From NCBI GenBank assembly GCA_933228675.1, contig OW121740.1, forward strand, positions 37,984,992 to 38,048,991: a stretch of 64,000 bases of DNA, written 5' to 3'. How positions within the stretch are numbered: the first letter of the stretch is position 1; every line of letters starts with the position of its first letter. Shown here one piece after another: positions 13,201 to 25,401 of this stretch. This DNA comes from Stomorhina lunata. Taxonomy: Eukaryota; Arthropoda; Insecta; Diptera; Rhiniidae. The notes below the pieces were generated by a model. The model saw only the letters and a list, made by a program, of their open reading frames with translations, did no database searches and was not told where the DNA came from. The position numbers and the translations under genes are program-made.

Positions 13201-16200
13201 AATTTTTGAAAAATTTCCTATAAAAATAAGAAAATGTTGAAAAATTTCGTATAAAAATAGGAAATTTTTGAAAAATTTCCTATAAAAATAGGAAATTTTT
13301 GAAAAATTTCCTATAAAAATAGGAAATTTTTGAAAAATTTCCTATAAAAATAGGAAATTTTTGAAAAATTTCCTATAAAAATAGGAAATTTTTGAAAAAT
13401 TTCCTATAAAAATAGGAAATTTTTGAAAAATTTCCTATAAAAATAGGAAATTTTTGAAAAATTTCCTATAAAAATAGGAAATTTTTGAAAAATTTCCTAT
13501 AAAAATAGGAAATTTTTGAAAAATTTCCTATAAAAATAGGAAATTTTTGAAAAATTTCCTATAAAAATAGGAAATTTTTGAAAAATTTCCTATAAAAATA
13601 GGAAAATTTTGAAAAATTTCCTATAAAAATAGGAAATTTTTGAAAAATTTCCTATAAAAATAGGAAATTTTTGAAAAATTTCCTATAAAAATAGGAAATT
13701 TTTGAAAAATTTCCTATAAAAATAGGAAATTTTTGAAAAATTTCCTATAAAAATAGGAAATTTTTGAAAAATTTCCTATAAAAATAGGAAATTTTTGAAA
13801 AATTTCCTATAAAAATAGGAAATTTTTGAAAAATTTCCTATAAAAATAGGAAATTTTTGAAAAATTTCCTATAAAAATAGGAAATTTTTGAAAAATTTCC
13901 TATAAAAATAGGAAATTTTTGAAAAATTTCCTATAAAAATAGGAAATTTTTGAAAAATTTCCTATAAAAATAGGAAATTTTTGAAAAATTTCCTATAAAA
14001 ATAGGAAATTTTTGAAAAATTTCCTATAAAAATAGGAAATTTTTGAAAAATTTCCTATAAAAATAGGAAATTTTTAAAAAATTTCCTATAAAAATAGGAC
14101 ATTTTTGAAAATTTTCCTATAAAAATAGGACATTTTTGAAAATTTTCCTATAAAAATAGGACATTTTTGAAAATTTTCCTATAAAAATAGGACATTTTTG
14201 AAAATTTTCCTATAAAAATAGGAAATTTTTGAAAAATTTCCTATAAAAATAGGAAATTTTTGAAAAATTTCCTATAAAAATAGGAAATTTTTGAAAAATT
14301 TCCTATAAAAATAGGAAATTTTTGAAAAATTTCCTATAAAAATAGGAAATTTTTGAAAAATTTCCTATAAAAATAGGAAATTTTTGAAAAATTTCCTATA
14401 AAAATAGGAAATTTTTGAAAAATTTCCTATAAAAATAGGAAATTTTTAAAAAATTTCCTATAAAAATAGGACATTTTTGAAAATTTTCCTATAAAAATAG
14501 GACATTTTTGAAAATTTTCCTATAAAAATAGGACATTTTTGAAAATTTTCCTATAAAAATAGGACATTTTTGAAAATTTTCCTATAAAAATAGGAAATTT
14601 TTGAAAAATTTCCTATAAAAATAGGAAATTTTTGAAAAATTTCCTATAAGAATAGGAAATTTTTGAAAAATTTCCTATAAGAATAGGAAATTTTTGAAAA
14701 ATTTCCTATAAGAATAGGAAATTTTTGAAAAATTTCCTATAAGAATAGGAAATTTTTGAAAAATTTCCTATAAGAATAGGAAATTTTTGAAAAATTTCGT
14801 ATAAAAATAGGAAATTTTTGAAAAATTTCGTATAAAAATAGGAAATTTTTGAAAAATTTCGTATAAAAATAGGAAATTTTTGAAAAATTTCGTATAAAAA
14901 TAGGAAATTTTTGAAAAATTTCGTATAAAAATAGGAAATTTTTGAAAAATTTCGTATAAAAATAGGAAATTTTTGAAAAATTTTCTATAAAAATAGGAAA
15001 TTTTTGAAAAATTTCCTATAAAAATAGGAAATTTTTGAAAAATTTCCTATAAAAATAGGAAATTTTTGAAAAATTTCCTATAAAAATAGGAAATTTTTGA
15101 AAAATTTCCTATAAAAATAGGAAATTTTTGAAAAATTTCCTATAAAAATAGGAAATTTTTGAAAAATTTCCTATAAAAATAGGAAATTTTTGAAAAATTT
15201 CCTATAAAAATAGGAAATTTTTGAAAAATTTCCTATAAAAATAGGAAATTTTTGAAAAATTTCCTATAAAAATAGGAAATTTTTGAAAAATTTCCTATAA
15301 AAATAGGAAATTTTTGAAAAATTTCCTATAAAAATAGGAAATTTTTGAAAAATTTCGTATAAAAATAGGAAATTTTTAAAAAATTTCGTATAAAAATAGG
15401 AAATTTTTGAAAAATTTTCTATAAAAATAGGAAATTTTTGAAAAATTTTCTATAAAAATAGGAAATTTTTGAAAAATTTCCTATAAAAATAGGAAATTTT
15501 TGAAAAATTTCCTATAAAAATAGGAAATTTTTGAAAAATTTCCTATAAAAATAGGAAATTTTTGAAAAATTTCCTATAAAAATAGGAAATTTTTGAAAAA
15601 TTTCCTATAAAAATAGGAAATTTTTGAAAAATTTCCTATAAAAATAGGAAATTTTTGAAAAATTTCCTATAAAAATAGGAAATTTTTGAAAAATTTCCTA
15701 TAAAAATAGGAAATTTTTGAAAAATTTCCTATAAAAATAGGAAATTTTTGAAAAATTTCCTATAAAAATAGGAAATTTTTGAAAAATTTCCTATAAAAAT
15801 AGGAAATTTTTGAAAAATTTCCTATAAAAATAGGAAATTTTTGAAAAATTTCCTATAAAAATAGGAAATTTTTGAAAAAGTTCCTATAAAAATAGGAAAT
15901 TTTTGAAAAATTTCCTATAAAAATAGGAAATTTTTGAAAAATTTCCTATAAAAATAGGAAATTTTTGAAAAATTTCCTATAAAAATAGGAAATTTTTGAA
16001 AAATTTCCTATAAAAATAGGAAATTTTTGAAAAATTTCCTATAAAAATAGGAAATTTTTGAAAAATTTCCTATAAAAATAGGAAATTTTTGAAAAATTTC
16101 CTATAAAAATAGGAAATTTTTGAAAAATTTCCTATAAAAATAGGAAATTTTTGAAAAATTTCCTATAAAAATAGGAAATTTTTGAAAAATTTCCTATAAA

Positions 16201-18535
16201 AATAGGAAATTTTTGAAAAATTTCCTATAAAAATAGGAAATTTTTGAAAAATTTCCTATAAAAATAGGAAATTTTTGAAAAATTTCCTATAAAAATAGAA
16301 AATTTTTGAAAAATTTCCTATAAAAATAGGAAATTTTTGAAAAATTTCCTATAAAAATAGGAAATTTTTGAAAAATTTCCTATAAAAATAGGAAATTTTT
16401 GAAAAATTTCCTATAAAAATAGGAAATTTTTTAAAAATTTCCTATAAAAATAAGAAAATGTTGAAAAATTTCGTATAAAAATAGGAAATTTTTGAAAAAT
16501 TTCCTATAAAAATAGGAAATTTTTGAAAAATTTCCTATAAAAATAGGAAATTTTTGAAAAATTTCCTATAAAAATAGGAAATTTTTGAAAAATTTCCTAT
16601 AAAAATAGGAAATTTTTGAAAAATTTCCTATAAAAATAGGAAATTTTTGAAAAATTTCCTATAAAAATAGGAAATTTTTGAAAAATTTCCTATAAAAATA
16701 GGAAATTTTTGAAAAATTTCCTATAAAAATAGGAAATTTTTGAAAAATTTCCTATAAAAATAGGAAATTTTTGAAAAATTTCCTATAAAAATAGGAAATT
16801 TTTGAAAAATTTCCTATAAAAATAGGAAATTTTTGAAAAATTTCCTATAAAAATAGGAAATTTTTGAAAAATTTCCTATAAAAATAGGAAATTTTTGAAA
16901 AATTTCCTATAAAAATAGGAAATTTTTGAAAAATTTCCTATAAAAATAGGAAATTTTTGAAAAATTTCCTATAAAAATAGGAAATTTTTGAAAAATTTCC
17001 TATAAAAATAGGAAATTTTTGAAAAATTTCCTATAAAAATAGGAAATTTTTGAAAAATTTCCTATAAAAATAGGAAATTTTTGAAAAATTTCCTATAAAA
17101 ATAGGAAATTTTTGAAAAATTTCCTATAAAAATAGGAAATTTTTGAAAAATTTCCTATAAAAATAGGAAATTTTTGAAAAATTTCCTATAAAAATAGGAA
17201 ATTTTTGAAAAATTTTCCTATAAAAATAGGACATTTTTGAAAATTTTCCTATAAAAATAGGACATTTTTGAAAATTTTCCTATAAAAATAGGACATTTTT
17301 GAAAATTTTCCTATAAAAATAGGAAATTTTTGAAAAATTTCCTATAAAAATAGGAAATTTTTGAAAAATTTCCTATAAAAATAGGAAATTTTTGAAAAAT
17401 TTCCTATAAAAATAGGAAATTTTTAAAAAATTTCCTATAAAAATAGGAAATTTTTGAAAAATTTCCTATAAGAATAGGAAATTTTTGAAAAATTTCCTAT
17501 AAAAATAGGAAATTTTTGAAAAATTTCCTATAAAAATAGGAAATTTTTGAAAAATTTCCTATAAAAATAGGAAATTTTTGAAAAATTTCCTATAAAAATA
17601 GGAAATTTTTGAAAAATTTCCTATAAAAATAGGAAATTTTTGAAAAATTTCCTATAAAAATAGGAAATTTTTGAAAAATTTCCTATAAAAATAGGAAATT
17701 TTTGAAAAATTTCCTATAAAAATTGGAAATTTTTGAAAAATTTCCTATAAAAATAGGAAATTTTTGAAAAATTTCCTATAAAAATAGGAAATTTTTGAAA
17801 AATTTCCTATAAAAATAGGAAATTTTTGAAAAATTTCCTATAAAAATAGGAAATTTTTGAAAAATTTTCTATAAAAATAGGAAATTTTTGAAAAATTTCC
17901 TATAAAAATAGGAAATTTTTGAAAAATTTCCTATAAAAATAGGAAATTTTTGAAAAATTTCCTATAAAAATAGGAAATTTTTGAAAAATTTCCTATAAAA
18001 TAGGAAATTTTTGAAAAATTTCCTATAAAATAGGAAATTTTTGAAAAATTTCCTATAAAATGGGAAATTTTTGAAAAATTTCCTATAAAAATAGGAAATT
18101 TTTGAAAAATTTCCTATAAAAATAGGAAATTTTTGAAAATTTCCTATAAAAATAGGAAATATTTGAAAATTTTCCTATAAAAATAGGAAATTTTTGAAAA
18201 ATTTCCTATAAAAATAGGAAATTTTTAAAAAATTTCCTATAAAAATAGGAAATTTTTGAAAAATTTCCTATAAAATAGGAAATTTTTGAAAAATTTCCTA
18301 TAAAATGGGAAATTTTTGAAAAATTTCCTATAAAAATAGGAAATTTTTGAAAAATTTTCTATAAAAATAGGAAATTTTTGAAAAATTTTCTATAAAAATA
18401 GGAAATATTTGAAAATTTTCCTATAAAAATAGAAAATTTTTGAAAAATTTCCAATAAAAATAGGAAATTTTTTAAAAATTTCCTATAAAATTAGGAAATT
18501 TTTGAAAAATTTCTTATAAAAATAGGAATTTTTTT
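10261..18535 (+). repeat. 31-bp satellite family A, about 265 copies
   Basis: Each unit contains GGAAATTTTTGAAAAATTTCC followed by TATAAAAATA, 31 bases in all. The first part is a near-perfect inverted repeat around a central G, and CCTATAAAAATAGG across the unit junction is a second one. Units are degenerate (taagaaat instead of taggaaat) from 10261 to about 10880, homogeneous to about 17990, and degenerate again to 18535 with some 30-base units near 18000-18070. Variant blocks (ggacattt, ttcgtata, ataagaat) recur at fixed distances, showing segmental amplification. No frame stays open. Confidence 0.97.
14097..14840 (+). repeat. duplicated 12-unit (372-bp) block inside family A
   Basis: Four units carrying the variant ggacatttttgaaaattttcc followed by eight standard units begin at about 14097. 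The four-variant group starts again at about 14469, exactly 372 bp or 12 units later. A three-unit version of the same variant lies at about 17229. This is direct evidence for multi-unit duplication, although the second block changes to another variant type after its standard units. Confidence 0.75.
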
Positions 18536-19035
18536 CTTATTGTTTTTTATATATCTCTTAAGCTAATTTACCGAAATCTGACAATTTTACATGCATACAT
18601 ACGTATCTTTTAAAGCTTAGAGCTTATATAAAATCATTACATGAATACGAACATTTCAGGTAAACTTTTGTATGACTTTGTTTTAATGAATCTATTTTTA
18701 TGCAAATCTTCAAATATTTCCATTAAACCTACAGCTAAACTTAGCATTTAAAACATTATGGCGTAAAATTTACATAAAACTAGAATTTCTAAAAAAAACT
18801 AAAATAAGTCTTGAATTCAAATTTCATTTGTCTGAATTCAAATGTTTGGATGTGCATAAGATATCGAAAGAACTAAAATTAAAAGTATAATTAAAATAAT
18901 ACACGGAGCTGTGCAGAAACTAATTTAAAACTTAAACTTAACAAAAGCAAGAGCATGAGCCGTGCAATAGAAATAGTTCGTTAAAAAAATAAAGATTTGA
19001 ATATAAATGAATTTTTCATTTTTGTCTTAATAATA
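18536..19035. other. unique AT-rich DNA
   Basis: No coding potential, terminal repeat or known family seen between the family A array and the mariner remnant. Confidence 0.6.
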
Positions 19036-19458
19036 CGAGGGTAGGTTAATAAGTTTATGTCTTTAAGAAAGCACATGCTTTCACAAACAAAAAAAATATT
19101 TATTTTAATTTGAACATAGTCTCCTTTTAGCTTTATAGACTAAGTCTAACTTTTCTCCAATTTGTATATGCCTTCCGAAGCATATATAAGACTTATCTTA
19201 TCAAAATATGCATTTTTGTGAGATGATTTCGTCGTAACATCAAATCTCTTTCTGCTGAACAATTAATTCAAGTAACAGAAATATCAACTTCGAGCTATAG
19301 CAGATTAAGGTTCAATTCGTAGCCAAATTTATTGATTTTTGTCATGAAAAATTCACACTAATTTAAACATGTCATAACTGATAATGTTATATTGGCAGTG
19401 TTATCATTCTAGGTAGGATGGCATTTCAAAAACACATAGACTTATTACCCTACCCTCG
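19036..19458 (-). mobile_element. internally deleted mariner element (423 bp)
   Basis: Terminal inverted repeats start CGAGGGTAGGTTAATAAGT on the left; the right end complement reads CGAGGGTAGGGTAATAAGT. They are flanked by TA on both sides, the target duplication of Tc1/mariner elements. Near the left end the minus strand encodes KLKGDYV, a residue of the conserved C-terminal motif of mariner transposases, and an in-frame stop lies just upstream. Family members are about 1.3 kb with a ~345-residue DD34D transposase, so roughly 0.9 kb and the catalytic core are missing. It cannot encode its own transposase. Confidence 0.88.
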
Positions 19459-19919
19459 TATAATATGCATTAGTTAGCAAAGAACATTAGACATTCACTG
19501 TTCTTACAATTTTGGTTGGTTTTATTAAAAACGAACTATTTATATATTCAACAGGGACTAATTATGAAATTTAAAACCACATGCGTAACTGGCAAACATT
19601 GATTATTTTTACTAATTACCTAAACAAGGCAATTATGCGTGTTTGAACATAAATATCTAGATAAGTACATTCATGTCGAAACTTTATGATAATTACCATA
19701 ATTAAAGTTATCATAATCATGAAAGAGTTTACCACTTAATAAACATATTCAATTTTATGGAAATATTCAAAACGATTTTACAAATTTATGCTAATTTTAG
19801 CATTTAGTTGGAGCTCTGGAGCAAAATTGCCTGAGTTGAATTTAATTGAATTGTAAAATATTCCAAAAACATTTATGTAGCATACTTTTAGGATAACCTA
19901 GTTCTGTTCTAGTTCTACT
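19459..19919. other. unique AT-rich DNA
   Basis: Spacer between the mariner remnant and the second family A array. Nothing recognisable. Confidence 0.6.
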
Positions 19920-21535
19920 TAAAAAAATTAATAGAACATTTTTGAAAATCTTCCTATAAAAATAAGAAATTTTAGAAAAATTTCCTATAAAAATAAGAAA
20001 CTTTTGAAAAATTTCCTATAAAAATAAGAAATTTTTGAAAAATTTCCTATAAAAATAAGAAATTTTTGAAAAATTTTAAAAATAAGAAATTTTTGAAAAA
20101 TTAAAAAAATAAGAAATTTTTGAAAAATTTGAAAAATAAGAAATTTTTGAAAAATTTTAGAAATAAGAAATTTTTGAAAAATTTCCTATAAAAATAAGAA
20201 ATTTTTGAAAAATTTCCTATAAAAAGAAGAAATTTTTGAAAAATTTAATATAAAAATAAGAAATTTTTAAAAAAATTTCCAATAAAAATAAGAAATTTTT
20301 GAAAAATTTCCTATAAAAATAAGAAATTTTTGAAAAATTTCCTATAAAAATAAGAAATTTTTGAAAAATTTCTTATTTTTATAAGAAATTTTTGAAAAAT
20401 TTCCTATAAAAATAAGAAATTTTTGAAAAATTTCATATAAAAATAAGAAATTTTTGAAAAATTTCTTTTAAAAATAAGAAATTTTGATAAATTTCCTATA
20501 GAAATTAGAAATTTTTGAAAAATTTCCTATAAAAATAATAAATTTTTGAAAAATTTCCTATAAAAATATAAAAATTTTGGAAAATTTCATATAAAAACAG
20601 AAATTTTTGAAAAATTTCCTATCAAAATAATGAACTTTTGAAAAATTTCCTATAAAAATATAAAAATTTTGGAAAATTTCCTATAAAAATAGAAATTTTT
20701 GAAAAGTTTCCTTCAAAAATAGGAAATTTTTGAAAAATTTCCTATAAAAATAAGAAATTTTTTAAAAATTTTCTTAAAAAATAGCAAATTTTTAAAAAAT
20801 TTCCTATAAAAATAAGATCTTTTTGAAAAATTCCTATAAAAATAGGAAATTTTTGAAAAATTTCCTATAAAAATAGGTAATTTTTGTAAAATTTCCTGTA
20901 AAAATAAGAAGTTCTTGAAAAATTTCCTATAAACAAGAAGTTTCTTTTTAATTTCCTATAAAAATGATAAATTTTTGAAAAATTTCCTATAAAAATAAGA
21001 AATCTTTGAAAAATTTCCTATAAAAATAAGACATTTTTTAAAAAATTTCCTATAAAAGTATGAAATTTTTGAAAAATATCCTATAAAAATAAATAAATAT
21101 AGAAATAGAAAATTTTTAAAAAATTTCCTATAAAATAAGAAATTTTTGAAAAATTTCCTTTCAAAATAAGAAATTTTTGAAAAATTTCATATAAAAATAA
21201 GAAATTTCTGAAAAATTTCCTATAAAAATAAGAAATTTTTGAAAAATTTCCTATAGGAATAGGAAATTTATGAAAAATTTGCCAAAAAAATAAGAAATTT
21301 TTGAAAAATTTCCTATAAAAATAAGAAATTTTTGAAAAATTTCCTATAAAAATAAGCAATTTTTGAAAAATTTCCTATAAAAATAAGAAATTTTTGAAAA
21401 ATTTCCTATAAAAATAAGAAATTTTTGAAAAATTTCCTAGAAAAATAAGAAATTTTTGAAAAATTTACTATAAAATTTTTGAAAAATTTCCTTTAAAAAT
21501 AACAAATTTTGAAAAATTTTCAATTAAAATAAATT
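19920..21535 (+). repeat. second, degenerate family A array
   Basis: About 50 units of the 31-bp type with ATAAGAAATTTTTGAAAAAT instead of the ataggaaat form, matching the degenerate edges of the main array. Several units are shortened (for example 20075-20160) and one patch near 20370 is locally inverted. A 92-codon minus-strand open frame at 21081-21359 is just repeat translation. Together with the main array it brackets about 1.4 kb of unique DNA and the mariner remnant. Confidence 0.93.
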
Positions 21536-22670
21536 CTAGTTTTGTTTTAATTCTGTTCTGGTTCTTCTTGGCCCTTGAAAAATTATTTTTAAAGCTATTT
21601 AAAATCATTTTTATATTTATTTTAATTATTTCCATCTGTCATTCCAAATGTGGTCTTAAATATTAAAATTTTGTGGCTAGAATCAATTTAGCATTTGTTA
21701 ATCTGGTTGCATTATTTCTGCTAATTACCTTCATATTTGGGCTAATGGTTGCAGTACATTTGGTCTAAATATGTGAAATATTTGTGCTCAAAACTGTGGT
21801 AAATATTTAAATAAATATAGATTTTAATTAAAGCATAAACAAAAGCCTAAAGTATTATACAATTTGTATATAAATAAACATTTGGGGAAAGATTAATTAA
21901 AAATTTTATTTGCTCTGATTCAGCATTTTTTTGTATTTTTTGCAAAAACTAATAAAACTATTTTTGTTTGTTATTTAAAGTTTGGGGTTTGGGAACTTTG
22001 TATTTAGGTTTCTAATAGGAGATTTATCATCCCTTAACAGGCTCTGTATTACATCCAAAACTATAGAATGTGTAGATATTTGAAAAAGCAGAAAATTTAA
22101 AGTTTTTCTTTCTTAACTATCCGGAAATTTTTTTTGTATCTTATTTTAGCAACATGTTTCCTTTGGAAATTTCCTGATTTTATTAAAATTGTTTTGGTCT
22201 TTTCTATCAACAAATTGAATTTATTGTTCACCGTAATTTAATTTTGTATTGCAATTATTTTGAGAGTCTATCTATCCTGTTCGCCTGTCGCTCGTATGTT
22301 TTTCTGACAATGATTTTAACATGTTATAGTATTTTTTAACAATTTTTATTTCATCTTTCCTGTAAAAATGTTGAGCTTAAAATATCTTTTTAAAAGACAA
22401 ACATACGAGTTTACCTTAAAGTTACATGAACTTATAAAAACAATGTTTTAAATGAGTTTACTAGGAAAGTGTTTCCTGTTTAGAAAACAAAAGGACATGT
22501 CGTATATTAGAAATTCCTTTTTGTCTACACACACATGTATACCAAGTGTTTTATAGAAATTTATTAAGCCACTTATATCATAGAAAAGTAGGTTTGTAAT
22601 GTAGGGATTATGTCTAGTGTCCAGTCTGGAAGATTTGAAGGGTTTAGAGCTAATAACAGTAAATTTAATA
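21536..22670. other. AT-rich non-coding DNA
   Basis: No gene, terminal repeat or recognised family. A 78-codon minus-strand frame at 22448-22684 runs into the next satellite and has no recognisable content. Confidence 0.6.
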
Positions 22671-24640
22671 TAGAAAAATTTCACTATCGTTCAGTTTTTC
22701 ATAGAAAAATTTCTCTATCGTTCACTTTTCTATAGAAACATTTCACTATCGTTCACTTTTCTATAGAAAAATTTCACTATCGTTAGCTTTTCTATAGAAA
22801 AATTTCACTTTCGTTGACTTTTCTATAGAAGAATTTCTTTATCGTTCGCTTTTGTATAGAAAAATTTCACTATCGTTCACCTTACTACAAAAAAATTTCA
22901 CTATCGTTCACTTTTCTATATAAAAATTTCACTATCGTTCAATTTTCTATGGAAAAATTTCACTATCGTTCACATTTCTAAAGAAAAATTTCACTATCGT
23001 TCACATTTCTATAGAAAAATTTCACTATCGTTCACTTTTCTATAGAAAAATTTCACTATCGTTCACTTTTCTTTAGAAAAATTTCACTATTGTTCACTTT
23101 TCTTTAGAAAAATTTCACTATCGTTCACTTTTCTATAGAAAAATTTTACTATCGTTCACTTTTCTATAGAAAAATTTCACTATTGTTCACTTTTCTATAG
23201 AAAAATTTCACTATCGTTCACTTTTCTATTGAAAAATTTCACTATCGTTCACTTTTCTATAGAAAAATTTCACTATCGTTCACTTTTATAGAAAAATTTC
23301 ACTATCGTCAATTTTTCTATAGAAAAATTTCACTATCGTCAATTTTTCTATAGAAAAATTTCACTATCGTCAATTTTTCTATAGAAAAATTTCACTATCG
23401 TCAATTTTTCTATAGAAAAATTTCACTATCGTCAATTTTTCTATAGAAAAATTTCACTATCGTCAATTTTTCTATAGAAAAATTTCACTATCGTCAATTT
23501 TTCTATAGAAAAATTTCACTATCGTCAATTTTTCTATAGAAAAATTTCACTATCGTCAATTTTTCTATAGAAAAATTTCACTATCGTCAATTTTTCTATA
23601 GAAAAATTTCACTATCGTCAATTTTTCTATAGAAAAATTTCACTATCGTCAATTTTTCTATAGAAAAATTTCACTATCGTCAATTTTTCTATAGAAAAAT
23701 TTCACTATCGTCAATTTTTCTATAGAAAAATTTCACTATCGTCAATTTTTCTATAGAAAAATTTCACTATCGTCAATTTTTCTATAGAAAAATTTCACTA
23801 TCGTCAATTTTTCTATAGAAAAATTTCACTATCGTCAATTTTTCTATAGAAAAATTTCACTATCGTCAATTTTTCTATAGAAAAATTTCACTATCGTCAA
23901 TTTTTCTATAGAAAAATTTCACTATCGTCAATTTTTCTATAGAAAAATTTCACTATCGTCAATTTTTCTATAGAAAAATTTCACTATCGTCAATTTTTCT
24001 ATAGAAAAATTTCACTATCGTCAATTTTTCTATAGAAAAATTTCACTATCGTCAATTTTTCTATAGAAAAATTTCACTATCGTCAATTTTTCTATAGAAA
24101 AATTTCACTATCGTCAATTTTTCTATAGAAAAATTTCACTATCGTCAATTTTTCTATAGAAAAATTTCACTATCGTCAATTTTTCTATAGAAAAATTTCA
24201 CTATCGTCAATTTTTCTATAGAAAAATTTCACTATCGTCAATTTTTCTATAGAAAAATTTCACTATCGTCAATTTTTCTACAGAAAAATTTCACTATCGT
24301 CAATTTTTCTATAGAAAAATTTCACTATCGTCAATTTTTCTATAGAAAAATTTCACTATCGTCAATTTTTCTATAGAAAAATTTCACTATCGTCAATTTT
24401 TCTATAGAAAAATTTCACTATCGTCAATTTTTCTATAGAAAAATTTCACTATCGTCAATTTTTCTATAGATAAATTTCATTTTCTATAAAAAAATTTCTT
24501 TATCGTCAATTTTTCTATATAAAAATTTCTTTATCGTCAATTTTTCTATATTAAAATTTCTTTATCGTCAATTTTTCCATAGAAAAATTTTTTTATTGCC
24601 AATTTTTCTATAAAAAATTTCACTATCGTTAATTTTTCAT
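22671..24640 (+). repeat. 31-bp satellite family B, about 63 copies
   Basis: The unit contains ATCGTCAATTTTTCTATAG followed by AAAAATTTCACT, period 31. Its core TTTTCTATAGAAAA is a perfect 14-base palindrome. Left units read ATCGTTCAC (22671 to about 23285). From 23290 to 24470 nearly all read ATCGTCAAT and are almost identical, so one variant was recently amplified. The right edge decays over about 150 bp. Confidence 0.96.
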
Positions 24641-25401
24641 AAACGAAAAATAATGTTATAATAAACTTATAAATCAAATTATCCATATAAAGTTCCTACT
24701 TTTAGACTTTGATAATTTTATTATTCCTTTAAGAATTAGGGTATAAAATTCAATACTAATCTTACAAAAATTTAAGAAAAACTATTTACTAAAATTTTTT
24801 TTATAAGTAAAATTATTTAACTTTTAAAAACATTGAACAATTTTTTTTACAATTCCCCTAAGACCTAAAGTAAAACAAAATTTTTAATACAAATTTAATA
24901 TTAACCAAAACTTGTTTACGAAATATTTAACTTATTTTGATACCTCACCCCAAAACCAATTTTCTATTTTTAGGTTCATCTGACACTTAAACATTAAACT
25001 TTTCTTTTAGCAAAACAATTCCTTAAAACTGTTTTCAAGTATTTCACCGAAAATTTTTAAAAATACAAATGTAACAATTTTAAAAACAAAAAGATATAAA
25101 AAAGTTTTCACATATAAAAAAAAAATAATAAGGAAAAACCTATTTAGTTATACAACAATAGGTTTTTCTTGGAAATTCTTAGGTTTAAAATTGAAATAAA
25201 TTTTTTGTAGCAAAAATATTTTTCAGTGTTTTTTGGTAGGAGTTCAATAATAGATAAATACGCTGAATGTTTATAACGAATTTTAAGAATTTGCTGAAGT
25301 AATTGATGTCCCATTTGCTTGAAAAGTGATATAACATAAGTTAAAGTCATTCCCTGAAATTACTATTTGAATTTTTCCGCGCAGACAGAATAATTGTTTA
25401 A
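24641..25401. other. AT-rich spacer between satellites B and C
   Basis: Unremarkable A/T-run sequence. A 68-codon minus-strand frame at 25144-25350 has no recognisable content. Confidence 0.6.
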
